42,010 nucleotides of DNA from Dehalococcoidia bacterium. GTDB taxonomy: Bacteria > Chloroflexota > Dehalococcoidia > DSTF01 > JACRBR01. The notes under the pieces were generated by a model. That model did no database searches and had not been told where the DNA came from. It saw only the letters and a program-made list of their open reading frames with translations. Position numbers and translations under genes: made by a program. This document shows, piece by piece, positions 9,355-19,260 of the stretch. The stretch is from contig JBBDXD010000014.1 of the NCBI GenBank assembly GCA_040902535.1, positions 1-42,010 of the forward strand, read 5' to 3'. The stretch's first letter is position 1. Each line of letters starts with the position of its first letter.

Positions 9355-9698
9355 CCGCTCTTTGACGTTCGATCTGGTTCAAGCACGAGCGACATCGCGC
9401 GCGAGAAGGCGTCCCACTCGCTGCGCTTTGCCTTGAGCTCGGCACGACCCCTGGCTGTGATCACGTAGCGCTTGCGGCTCGGCGTACCCGTCGACTGCTC
9501 CCACTCGCCGTCGATCAGACCGCGATCCTCCATCCGATGCAGGATCGGGTAGAGCACGCCCTGGCCCAGCTCCAGCGCGTCGCCGCTGCGACTCCGCATC
9601 TCCTTCGCGATCTGGTAGCCGTGCAGCGGCCCCTCATCCAGAATCGCGAGGACGACGGTGGCGGTATTGCCCTTGAGCAGTTCCCGGTCAAAGCGCAT
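9351..9698 (-). CDS. PadR-family transcriptional regulator
   Basis: 115-aa winged-helix repressor from ATG 9698; a longer frame to 9737 is less likely because it starts inside the intergenic space. The family pattern is clear: LLKGNTATVVLAILDEGPLHGYQIAKEM, then LGQGVLYPILHRMEDRGLIDGEW and the wing RKRYVITARGRAEL. PadR proteins bind AT-rich dyads as dimers. The near-perfect palindrome at 10920-10938, ahead of the Rieske genes just upstream in the same direction, is a candidate target (inference). Confidence 0.9.
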   Translation of the reverse strand: MRFDRELLKGNTATVVLAILDEGPLHGYQIAKEMRSRSGDALELGQGVLYPILHRMEDRGLIDGEWEQSTGTPSRKRYVITARGRAELKAKRSEWDAFSRAMSLVLEPDRTSKSG

Positions 9699-9737
9699 GG
9701 CAGCACCAGTATGAAGGGACGGAGGCGCAGGCGACAA

Positions 9738-10283
9738 TCATACGGCGGGCCACCGCACTGCCCGCATCGGGTTGGTCGGCGTACCTTCGCGGATCCTGGC
9801 CGCATCGATGATAACGTCGCCGAACGGCGTCACTCGCAGCGCGATCGTATCGAGCGAGCGTGGCGGCGGTCCGAAGACGCGGACGCCGGCCTTCGTGAAT
9901 ACGCCGCCACGGCACGGACAGACGAGCCACTCGGAGCCGGGTTGACTGCCGAGGTGGTAGTCATCTCGCCATCGCGCATCGCAATGGAGATGCGTACAGC
10001 GTGCGTTGACGGCCAGCAGGCCACCGGGCGCCGCGCCCGCGTGATCGGCTGCGTAGCCTTCTCCGGGCGTCAGGTTCACAAGCAAGACGCGCCCTTCGAC
10101 GCGTAGCGGAGGCGACCCTGGCGACGGCACATGGTCGCGCGGGACTACGACCTCGTTCCCGCGATTTGTCGCGCGAGGATAGGTGATTGCCACTACTGCC
10201 GCGCCGCCGGCGGCGCCCAGAGCGGCGATCGAGCCGGCGAGCGCGATCTTCGCGAAGCGCCTGCGGTCCACCGGCCCGATCAT
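9738..10283 (-). CDS. Rieske-type protein with second ligand His replaced by Arg
   Basis: 181-aa exported or membrane-anchored protein with a twin-arginine-like N-terminus (DRRRFAKIAL) and a hydrophobic segment at about 13-33. The Rieske fold is recognisable: LLVNLTPGEG, then box 1 CTHLHC (Cys96, His98, Cys101) and box 2 CPCRGG (Cys122, Cys124). Position 125, normally the second iron-binding His, is Arg (codon CGT). A standard two-Cys two-His 2Fe-2S cluster is therefore not expected. The start codon overlaps the stop of the upstream Rieske gene (ATGA). No cytochrome b gene is adjacent. It may be a structural or altered-cluster paralog. Confidence 0.82.
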   Translation of the reverse strand: MIGPVDRRRFAKIALAGSIAALGAAGGAAVVAITYPRATNRGNEVVVPRDHVPSPGSPPLRVEGRVLLVNLTPGEGYAADHAGAAPGGLLAVNARCTHLHCDARWRDDYHLGSQPGSEWLVCPCRGGVFTKAGVRVFGPPPRSLDTIALRVTPFGDVIIDAARIREGTPTNPMRAVRWPAV

Positions 10284-10903
10284 GTTTGGGCCGTCGATCG
10301 ATACGGCACGGCGCGCGCCGGATTGTCGGTGCCGCCCTCGGTGATGCTTCCCGTCTGCACGATGATGTCACCGCTATCACTCACCTCGATCGCCATCGTA
10401 TCCATGGAACGAGGTGCGGGGCCGAAGACGCGTACGCCGGCCCGGGTGTAGGTCGAGCCATGGCATGGGCAGAGAAAGACGCCTCGCAGGTCCTTGTAGC
10501 GGGCATCGCTCTTCCACGGGATCGTGCAACCGAGGTGCGGGCACTTCTTGTAGAGCGCGACGAGTCCGCCGGGCGACCGCGCCTCATCGCCGGGCATGGC
10601 GCCTTCTCCGGACTCGAGGTTCACGAGCACGAACCGGCCTTCCGCAAAGGATCGCGGCGCGTCGCCGGGTCCGGGAATCCGGCTCGCCAGCACGCTGATC
10701 GGCCCGCCGAATCCGGTGACGTTCCGCGGGTACAGCGAGTTGAGCACTGAGCCGACGCCTGCCACAACGAGCGTGCCGATCCCCGCCCAGAACGTGGCGA
10801 TCAGTGCGCGGCGTCGGCTCAGGCGTCCCGAGGCGACGTCGGCGGCGGGCGGGACCGAGACGGCAGGGGTGATCTTCGCGTCGGCGGTGATGATGTCGGG
10901 CAT
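10280..10903 (-). CDS. Rieske 2Fe-2S protein, QcrA-like
   Basis: 207-aa electron-transfer protein. It has a twin-arginine motif SRRRAL near residue 29 and one hydrophobic helix at about 33-55. Both Rieske boxes are intact: CPHLGC (Cys121, His123, Cys126) and CPCHGS (Cys145, Cys147, His148). Cys126 and Cys147 are the likely disulfide. It resembles the iron-sulfur subunit of bc-type quinol oxidoreductases but has no cytochrome b or c neighbour, so the complex is unproven. The ribosome site GGAGGG is strong, and the gene lies directly downstream of an AT-rich operator-like palindrome. Confidence 0.88.
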   Translation of the reverse strand: MPDIITADAKITPAVSVPPAADVASGRLSRRRALIATFWAGIGTLVVAGVGSVLNSLYPRNVTGFGGPISVLASRIPGPGDAPRSFAEGRFVLVNLESGEGAMPGDEARSPGGLVALYKKCPHLGCTIPWKSDARYKDLRGVFLCPCHGSTYTRAGVRVFGPAPRSMDTMAIEVSDSGDIIVQTGSITEGGTDNPARAVPYRSTAQT

Positions 10904-10919
10904 GCTGCCCTCCTCTACT

Positions 10920-10951
10920 TAGATGGTATTACTATCTAGTGAGGGGCGCAA
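10920..10951 (-). promoter_or_regulatory. Promoter and 19-bp palindrome ahead of the Rieske operon
   Basis: Reading the minus strand, TTGCGC (10951-10946), a 17-base spacer and TACCAT (10928-10923) form a plausible promoter. Overlapping it is the palindrome TAGATGGTATTACTATCTA (10920-10938), in which only the centre and one mismatched pair break symmetry. Such AT-rich symmetry is out of character for this genome and looks like a repressor site. PadR, encoded downstream, is the obvious candidate. Confidence 0.6.
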
Positions 10952-11012
10952 GGCCGCGGGTGCTTCGTGGGGGCGCGTGGAACGCATCGTTTTCACTCGC
11001 ATCGGGCGCTGA

Positions 11013-11097
11013 TATACTGCGGGCGTTCTGAGAACGAGAGTCCGGACGCTGGGGCCAAGGAAGGCCTCAAATTTATGTCTGGAAGATTGGAGAACCG
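11013..11097 (+). promoter_or_regulatory. rpsB promoter -10 and structured leader
   Basis: TATACT at 11013-11018 is a good -10; the -35 (about TTTCAC, 10990-10995) is weak. The leader of about 70 bases holds consecutive inverted repeats: CGTTCT/AGAACG, the palindrome GTCCGGAC, and GGCC-AAGGAA-GGCC. GGAG then lies nine bases before the rpsB ATG. rpsB leaders are autoregulated by S2 in several bacteria; that function here is inferred. Confidence 0.5.
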
Positions 11098-11937
<840 letters not shown>

Positions 11938-11955
11938 CCGAAGGAAGGACACCAC

Positions 11956-13216
<1,261 letters not shown>

Positions 13217-13282
13217 CGGGTAGAACGGGCTGAGGCGGCGGAGGCGTGATGTACCATGGAGCCGGTCGGAGGAAGCTGAGCG

Positions 13283-13840
13283 ATGATCGACGACGCGCTC
13301 CGTGATGCGGAGCACCGGATGCAGAGCGCCATCGCTGCGCTGGACCGCGAACTGGACACAGTGCGCACCGGCCGTGCACGGCCGGCGTTGGTCGAGTCGC
13401 TGAAAGTCGACTACTACGGTGCGCCGACGCCGTTGAACCAGGTAGCGACGATTAATGCGCCTGAGCCCCGGATGATCACGATCCAGCCCTGGGATAAGAC
13501 GCAGCTCGGCACTATCGAGAAGGCGATCCAGAAGTCAGATCTCGGTTTGAATCCGACGAACGACGGCAACATCATCCGCCTCGTCATTCCCGCGCTGACG
13601 GAAGACCGTCGCAAAGATCTGGTGAAGGTCGTACACAAGAAGACCGAAGATGGACGCGTAGCCGTGCGCAACGTGCGGCGTGACGCGCTGGAGGAGCTGC
13701 GTAAGCTCCAACACGACAAGCAGGTCTCCGACGACGAAGAGCGGCGCGCGCAGGAGCGGCTCCAGAAGTTGACGGACAAGTACGTCGCCGAGATCGAAAG
13801 ACACGGCCAAACGAAGGAACAGGAACTCCTGGAAGTCTAG
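13283..13840 (+). CDS. frr: Ribosome recycling factor
   Basis: Splits post-termination ribosomes together with EF-G. The 185-aa, three-helix-bundle protein has the signature VRTGRARPALVESLKVDYYGAP, split here across residues 28-49, and the C-terminal LTDKYVAEIE helix. ATG 13283 is preceded by GGAGGAAG. There is a 66-base gap after pyrH and a 30-base gap before the next gene. Confidence 0.97.
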   Translation: MIDDALRDAEHRMQSAIAALDRELDTVRTGRARPALVESLKVDYYGAPTPLNQVATINAPEPRMITIQPWDKTQLGTIEKAIQKSDLGLNPTNDGNIIRLVIPALTEDRRKDLVKVVHKKTEDGRVAVRNVRRDALEELRKLQHDKQVSDDEERRAQERLQKLTDKYVAEIERHGQTKEQELLEV

Positions 13841-13870
13841 GGTTGCCGACGGGCGCCGAACGGGTCTTTG

Positions 13871-14674
13871 ATGCGCATCAACGGGAAACGGAATGCAAAG
13901 GGCGCGACCGCTGAGCGCGAAGCGGAAGCGGCGCCCCTGCATGAGCCTACGCGCCACCCGGCACCGCCGCGTCATGTTGCGATCATCATGGACGGCAACG
14001 GGCGCTGGGCGGCGGCGCGGGGGCTCTCCCGCAACGCGGGCCATCGTGCCGGCACAGAGAATATACGGCGCATCATCCAGGCATTCGGCGAGCGCGGGGT
14101 CGAGGTGCTGACGCTCTACGCGTTCTCGACCGAGAACTGGAGCCGGCCCCGCCGCGAGGTAAACGCGCTGATCCGGCTCATCCCGCGCGTCGTAAGCCGT
14201 GAAGTGAAGGAACTGCACAAGCGCGGCGTGAAGCTCGTGCACATCGGCAGCCTCGAACCACTCTCGGCGGACCTGCGCGCAAAGGTCGAGGATGCGATTG
14301 CGCTCACCAAGGACAATAGCCGGATGACGGTAGCGCTGGCATTCAATTACGGCGGCCGCGCGGAGATCGTCGAGGCGGCGCGGCGGCTCGTGGCGTCCGG
14401 CGTGGCGCCGGAGGAGATCGATGAGGAGGTGTTTGCATCGCACCTCTTCACTGCGGGCCTTCCGGAGCCGGACTTGATCGTCCGTACCGGCGGCGAGGCG
14501 CGCATCTCCAACTTCCTGCTCTGGCAAGCGGCTTACGCAGAGTTCTACGCGACGGAGACGTACTGGCCCGACTTCGACGAAGTCGATATCGACCGCGCCC
14601 TCGACGCGTACACGCGCCGGGAACGGCGCTTCGGCGGCGTCGAAGCGCGAAATGGCGTGAAGCACCACGCGTAG
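13871..14674 (+). CDS. uppS: Isoprenyl transferase (undecaprenyl diphosphate synthase)
   Basis: Cis-prenyltransferase that makes the C55 lipid carrier for cell-wall and glycan synthesis. From ATG 13871 the protein has 267 aa; a TTG directly before it is an alternative. A basic, variable N-terminal 36 residues precede HVAIIMDGNGRWA. Then come TLYAFSTENW and the substrate-binding RTGGEARISNFLLWQ, where most relatives have RTSGE. The gene abuts cdsA with no gap. Confidence 0.95.
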   Translation: MRINGKRNAKGATAEREAEAAPLHEPTRHPAPPRHVAIIMDGNGRWAAARGLSRNAGHRAGTENIRRIIQAFGERGVEVLTLYAFSTENWSRPRREVNALIRLIPRVVSREVKELHKRGVKLVHIGSLEPLSADLRAKVEDAIALTKDNSRMTVALAFNYGGRAEIVEAARRLVASGVAPEEIDEEVFASHLFTAGLPEPDLIVRTGGEARISNFLLWQAAYAEFYATETYWPDFDEVDIDRALDAYTRRERRFGGVEARNGVKHHA

Positions 14675-15463
14675 GTGTTAGCGCAGCGGATCGCGACCGC
14701 CGTCGTCGGCGTCCCTCTCATCTTTCTTCTGATTCTCGTTGGCGGGAACTGGTACGTGGCGTTCGTCGCGGCGGCGCTTGCTATCGCCTCTCTGGAGTTC
14801 CAGCACCCGCGTCTTGGCTGGCTGCATCACGTGAGCCTGCTCGCGGCGGCCTTCTGCGCGGCGATGGCCAGCGGGGCGCACGTCGGGCTCAACTGGGTCC
14901 TCTGGTTCATGGCGGGCGCAATCCTGCTCACGCTCGCGGCATCGCTGATCCCGTTCGACGCAGACCGCATGCTTACGGATTGGCTGTGGACAATCGGGGG
15001 GATCGCCTACGTCGGGTTCCTGGGCAGCTTCATCGTGCTGCTGCGAGACTTCCCTAACGGCCGCGACTGGGTGTACCTGGCGCTCTTCAGCACGTTCTCC
15101 GTCGATACGACCGCCTACTTCACGGGTCGCGCATTCGGCAGCCACCCGCTGGCGCCCGCCATCAGTCCGAAAAAGACGGTCGAAGGATTTGTCGGCGGCT
15201 ACGCAGGGGGCTTCGCCGCCGTGCTGCTGCTCAATTATTTCCTTGGCCTGCGTATTGAAGCGTCGCAAGCCGTCTTGCTGGGGTTAGTGTTCCCGCTCGC
15301 TGCGACGGTTGGCGACCTCGCGGAATCCGGAATCAAGCGCTCCATGCATATCAAGGACGCCAGCGAACTGATTCCCGGGCACGGCGGCGTGCTCGACAGG
15401 CTGGATTCCATCCTGTTTACGTTCACGCTGGTATACTTGTTCACACAATGGATCATCCTGTGA
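14675..15463 (+). CDS. cdsA: Phosphatidate cytidylyltransferase
   Basis: Membrane enzyme that makes CDP-diacylglycerol for phospholipid synthesis. The 262-aa product is mostly hydrophobic, with about seven or eight transmembrane helices. It ends in the CTP-transferase signature SGIKRSMHIKDASELIPGHG followed by GVLDRLDS. GTG 14675 directly follows the uppS stop, so translation is probably coupled. Its 3' end overlaps dxr. Confidence 0.95.
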   Translation: MLAQRIATAVVGVPLIFLLILVGGNWYVAFVAAALAIASLEFQHPRLGWLHHVSLLAAAFCAAMASGAHVGLNWVLWFMAGAILLTLAASLIPFDADRMLTDWLWTIGGIAYVGFLGSFIVLLRDFPNGRDWVYLALFSTFSVDTTAYFTGRAFGSHPLAPAISPKKTVEGFVGGYAGGFAAVLLLNYFLGLRIEASQAVLLGLVFPLAATVGDLAESGIKRSMHIKDASELIPGHGGVLDRLDSILFTFTLVYLFTQWIIL

Positions 15464-16620
15464 CCGGCGTTGCAATTCTCGGGTCCACCGGCTCGATAGG
15501 ACGCCAGGCACTCGATGTCATCCGCCGGCTTCCCGGGCGTTTTCGCGTCGTGGCGCTGGCCGGCGGCTCCAACCACACCCTCCTCGAAGACCAGGCGCGC
15601 GAATTTCGGCCGGCCTACGTCTGGTGCCAGGACGATGCCAGGCACATGGACGTGAAAGCTGCCGCGGGCCGGACCGCGCGCTGGGCGACGATGGAAGAGA
15701 TGGCGTCGAACCCAGGCGTTGACGTGGTGGTCGTCGCGACGGCGGGCAAGGCGGGCTTGATGCCGACGCTGGCAGCGTTGCGCGCGGGAAAGGCCGTCGC
15801 GCTCGCCAACAAGGAAGTGCTGGTCATGGCCGGCCACATCGTCACGAAGGCGGCGGAAACGGGGCATGGCGAACTGCGGCCGGTAGACAGCGAGCACAGC
15901 GCCATCTGGCAATGTCTCTGGGGTGAGGACATCGCGGCCGTCGAGAAGATCATCCTGACGGCTTCGGGGGGCGCCTTCAGGGACCTTTCCGCCTCGGAGT
16001 TGGCGCGCGTGACGCCGCAGCAAGCGCTTCGCCACCCGACGTGGGACATGGGACGCAAGATCACGATCGATTCCGCGACGCTGATGAACAAGGGCTTCGA
16101 GGCGATCGAGGCGCGCTGGTTGTTTAACGTGCCGATGGATCGCATCGAGATCGTCATGCACCGCGAGAGCATCGTGCATTCGATGGTGGAGTTCAGCGAT
16201 GGCAGCGTGAAGGCGCAGCTCGGCGAGCCGGACATGCGACTGCCCATTCTCTGCGCGCTCACATATCCCGACCGTACGGCCTGTGACGACGTCCCGAAGC
16301 TGCATCTCGCACGAAAGGGGACGCTGACGTTCGGAGAAACAGATCTCGGACGGTATCCGTGCCTGCGTCTCGCGCTGGAGGCTGGCGCCAAAGGCGGAAC
16401 GTGGCCCGTCGCACTTGCCGCGGCCGACGAGGTCGCCGTCGAAGACTTCATGCGGGGTACGCTCGGGTTCACGGATATCGCGAAGGTGGTGGACGCGACG
16501 CTGTCGGCGCACGCCGGGCGGGCCGATCCTACACTCGACGAAGTGCTGGAAGCCGACGCATGGGCGCGGGAGTTCGCGCGTGAACATACGAAGACCCCGG
16601 CGGCGAGCCGGCACCGTTGA
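15448..16620 (+). CDS. dxr: 1-deoxy-D-xylulose 5-phosphate reductoisomerase
   Basis: Committed step of the non-mevalonate (MEP) isoprenoid pathway. The 390-aa protein has the NADPH-binding GSTGSIGRQALDVI near the start, the catalytic-site PVDSEHSAIWQCL, and LMNKGFEAIEARWLF. The listed ATG overlaps cdsA by 16 bases. An alternative GTG at 15460 would give a four-base GTGA overlap and a start MTGVAILGSTG, equally compatible with the family. It occurs with ispG in the same cluster. Confidence 0.96.
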   Translation: MDHPVTGVAILGSTGSIGRQALDVIRRLPGRFRVVALAGGSNHTLLEDQAREFRPAYVWCQDDARHMDVKAAAGRTARWATMEEMASNPGVDVVVVATAGKAGLMPTLAALRAGKAVALANKEVLVMAGHIVTKAAETGHGELRPVDSEHSAIWQCLWGEDIAAVEKIILTASGGAFRDLSASELARVTPQQALRHPTWDMGRKITIDSATLMNKGFEAIEARWLFNVPMDRIEIVMHRESIVHSMVEFSDGSVKAQLGEPDMRLPILCALTYPDRTACDDVPKLHLARKGTLTFGETDLGRYPCLRLALEAGAKGGTWPVALAAADEVAVEDFMRGTLGFTDIAKVVDATLSAHAGRADPTLDEVLEADAWAREFAREHTKTPAASRHR

Positions 16621-16660
16621 ACCAACTCCCACGGCGCGACGTAGTACCTGACGAGGGCCC

Positions 16661-18046
16661 TTGGACCTACTGACCCAGTCGATCATCCCGTTCGTCATCA
16701 TCCTGCTGGGACTGATCGTCCTGCACGAGGCCGGCCACTACTTCACCGCCAAGCTTTTCGGCGTGAAGGTGCTCGAGGCAGGGGTCGGGCTACCGCCACG
16801 CATCTGGGGATTCACCTGGCGCGGGACGGACTACACGATCAACGCGCTCCCGTTCGGTGCCTTCGTCCGCATGCTGGGCGAGGAAGACCCGAGCGATCCG
16901 CAAAGCCTCGCCGCGCAGGTGAAGTGGAAGCGGATCGTCATCATCGCGTCCGGCGCGGTCATGAATCTCATCGCCGCGATCGTGCTCTTCGCGGTCAGCC
17001 TCATGGTGCCGCAGGAGGTATCACAAGGTGGGGCCATCGTCACCGAGGTGATCCCGAATAGCCCCGCGCAAGAGGGCGGTCTGCAAGCAGGCGACCAGAT
17101 CCTCGCGATCAACGGACGCGATGCAGAGAGCGCCCAGGACGCGAGTTACCTCGTCCGGCTCTACCAGGGGTCAAACATCGACTTCACGGTGAAGCGCACG
17201 GATCCTCGAAGCGGGCCGCAGGAACTGGTCATCGAAGACGTGTACGCACGCTGGGATCCTCCACCGTACGTCGATGAGTGTGGCGTGGAGCAGCGTCAGG
17301 GCATGACGGGCATCGGCCTGGGCGTGCGCCACGGGCAATTCGTGCCCTATAGCGCTGACGACAAGGTAGAACTGCAGAAGATCAATCGCGAGGCGTTCAC
17401 CGAGTATCGTGAGAAGGTGCCGGGCGATGCGCCGGCATCGTGTTCGGACGGACGAGATTTCGGGTTCATTCCGCTGAACGCAAACCAGTGCGCCGACCTC
17501 GATGCGGACGTGCGGGCGCGTGCGGTTGCGCTGAAGAACGAACTGTTCCCCGGATCGACGGCGGACTGCTACCGGTTCGACCCGGGCCAGGACTTCGAGC
17601 CGTTCGTACGCACGCGATCGCAGCCGCCGTGGGAAGCGTTCCCGAACGCTCTGCGGCTGAGCTTCGAATCGCTCATCTACACGCGGAATACCGTCTGGAG
17701 CCTGGTCCGCGGCTTCGACACGGGTGGACCGGCGCTGGCGGGACCCGTCGGCATCGCGCAGGCGACTGGTGAGGTCGTCGAAGCCGGCGGCTGGCTGCCG
17801 CTGATCACGGTCGCGGCTTCGTTGAGCATGAGCCTCGCGATACTGAACATCCTGCCGCTTCCGATGGTCGACGGCGGCCGCCTGCTGTTTATATTCATCG
17901 AGTTCATAAGAGGTGGCCGACGCATCGATCCGCAGAAAGAAGCGCTGGTACACTTAGCTGGATTCGCCGCAATGATCGTGCTGGCGCTCGTGATGACGTA
18001 CTTTGATCTCGCGCGTTGGATTGGTGGAGATAGCCTGCTGCAATGA
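16661..18046 (+). CDS. rseP: Site-2 zinc metalloprotease RseP, M50 family, with Cys-rich insert
   Basis: Intramembrane protease that releases regulators such as anti-sigma factors. TTG 16661 follows GAGGG. Of 461 aa, HEAGH at residues 22-26 is the zinc site. A PDZ domain follows at about 123-195, then NILPLPMVDGGR at 396-407 with the third zinc ligand. Between PDZ and the last helices lies an extra extracytoplasmic stretch (about 200-325) with four cysteines (207, 261, 277, 303), not part of the ordinary family architecture. The stop overlaps the ispG start (ATGA). Confidence 0.93.
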   Translation: MDLLTQSIIPFVIILLGLIVLHEAGHYFTAKLFGVKVLEAGVGLPPRIWGFTWRGTDYTINALPFGAFVRMLGEEDPSDPQSLAAQVKWKRIVIIASGAVMNLIAAIVLFAVSLMVPQEVSQGGAIVTEVIPNSPAQEGGLQAGDQILAINGRDAESAQDASYLVRLYQGSNIDFTVKRTDPRSGPQELVIEDVYARWDPPPYVDECGVEQRQGMTGIGLGVRHGQFVPYSADDKVELQKINREAFTEYREKVPGDAPASCSDGRDFGFIPLNANQCADLDADVRARAVALKNELFPGSTADCYRFDPGQDFEPFVRTRSQPPWEAFPNALRLSFESLIYTRNTVWSLVRGFDTGGPALAGPVGIAQATGEVVEAGGWLPLITVAASLSMSLAILNILPLPMVDGGRLLFIFIEFIRGGRRIDPQKEALVHLAGFAAMIVLALVMTYFDLARWIGGDSLLQ

Positions 18047-19191
18047 TGAGCCCTCGCCGCACCTCGAAGCCCGTATTCGTCGGCGACGTGCAGATCGGTG
18101 GCGACGCGGCCGTCGTCGTGCAGTCGATGTGCGCGACGGACACATCTGACGTCGCCGCGACGGTCCGGCAGCTCGACGAGTTGAAGGAAGCCGGCTGCGA
18201 AGTGGTGCGCATCGCGGTGCCAGACCGTGCCGCGGCCGAGGCGTTGCCGGACATCGTGCGACAGAAACCGCTGCCGATCATCGCCGACATTCACTTCGAC
18301 TACCGGTGGGCGCTCGCGTCCATCGATGCCGGTTTCGATGCGTTGCGCCTGAATCCGGGCAACATCCGGGACGTCGACAAGGTGAAGCTCGTGGCGCAGA
18401 AGGCGAAGGAGCGCGGCATGCCGATTCGCATCGGCGTGAACGCCGGCTCGCTGCCGCCGATCCGCGCACTGGCGGACGGCGAACTGCCGCCGACGTTGCC
18501 CGACCGCATGGTGGAAGCGGCGCTCTGGGAGATCAAAGTCCTCAACGATGCGGACTTCGATGACATCAAGATATCGATGAAGGCGTTCGACGTGCCGACG
18601 ATGGTCGAGGCGTACCGGCGCATCGCGAAGCTCGTCGAGTATCCGCTGCACCTGGGCGTCACGGAAGCTGGCACGCCGCGGGCGGGCTCGGTGCGCAGCG
18701 CGATCGGGATCGGCATGCTGCTGGCAGAGGGTATCGGCGACACGATCCGCGTCTCATTGGCGGCGGATCCGGTCGAAGAAGTGCCCGTTTGCTGGGACAT
18801 CCTCAACACGCTCAACATTCGCAAGCGCGGCGCCACGCTGGTCGCCTGTCCGACGTGCGGCCGCATCGAGATCGAGTTGATCCCGCTCGCCAACAAGGTC
18901 GAGGAATACTTCACGAGGCGCGGCAAGGAGATCACGGTCGCCGTTATGGGCTGCGTCGTCAATGGCCCGGGCGAGGCGAAGATGGCCGACCTGGGCATCG
19001 CCGGCGGGAAGGGCCGTGGCGTCATCTTCCGCAAGGGCGAAATCGTGAAGACCGTCGACGAGCCGGAGTTCATGTCGGCGCTCATCGAGGAAGGCGAGAA
19101 GATCATCGCGGAGATGGAAGCGGGCACGTACACGCCGGTCGGTCACGGCGATGACAACGTGATCCCATTGATGGAAGTACCGGGCCGCTAG
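18043..19191 (+). CDS. ispG: 4-hydroxy-3-methylbut-2-en-1-yl diphosphate synthase
   Basis: 4Fe-4S enzyme of the MEP pathway that makes HMBPP from the cyclic diphosphate. The 382-aa protein begins with the TIM-barrel segment PVFVGDVQIGG and contains GVNAGSLP and IKVLNDADFDDIKIS. Cluster cysteines are in VACPTCGR and AVMGCVVNGPGEA. It lacks the plant/Chlamydia-type insert. It is the last gene of the cluster and is followed by a terminator. Confidence 0.96.
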   Translation: MMSPRRTSKPVFVGDVQIGGDAAVVVQSMCATDTSDVAATVRQLDELKEAGCEVVRIAVPDRAAAEALPDIVRQKPLPIIADIHFDYRWALASIDAGFDALRLNPGNIRDVDKVKLVAQKAKERGMPIRIGVNAGSLPPIRALADGELPPTLPDRMVEAALWEIKVLNDADFDDIKISMKAFDVPTMVEAYRRIAKLVEYPLHLGVTEAGTPRAGSVRSAIGIGMLLAEGIGDTIRVSLAADPVEEVPVCWDILNTLNIRKRGATLVACPTCGRIEIELIPLANKVEEYFTRRGKEITVAVMGCVVNGPGEAKMADLGIAGGKGRGVIFRKGEIVKTVDEPEFMSALIEEGEKIIAEMEAGTYTPVGHGDDNVIPLMEVPGR

Positions 19192-19217
19192 GCACCGCGA
19201 CGCGACGAACAAGCACG

Positions 19218-19246
19218 CGCCCGCGCACGATCGCCCGGGCGTTTTT
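19218..19246 (+). terminator. Intrinsic terminator after ispG
   Basis: CGCCCG (19218-19223) pairs with CGGGCG (19236-19241) and is followed by five T (19242-19246). It closes the long rpsB-to-ispG cluster. Confidence 0.75.
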
Positions 19247-19260
19247 CGTGGGAGGGGCGA

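Noticed and set aside
9738-10903. Complete bc1/b6f-type quinol oxidase operon
   Set aside because: Only Rieske proteins are present; no cytochrome b or c gene adjoins them.
15235-16701. Long open frame of 488 codons on the minus strand opposite dxr
   Set aside because: It is antisense to a clear dxr gene, is rich in Arg/His/Asp as expected from shadow frames in high-G+C DNA, and has no recognisable domain. The same applies to long frames at 2090-3199, 13535-14668, 17677-18651 and 18754-20103 on the minus strand.
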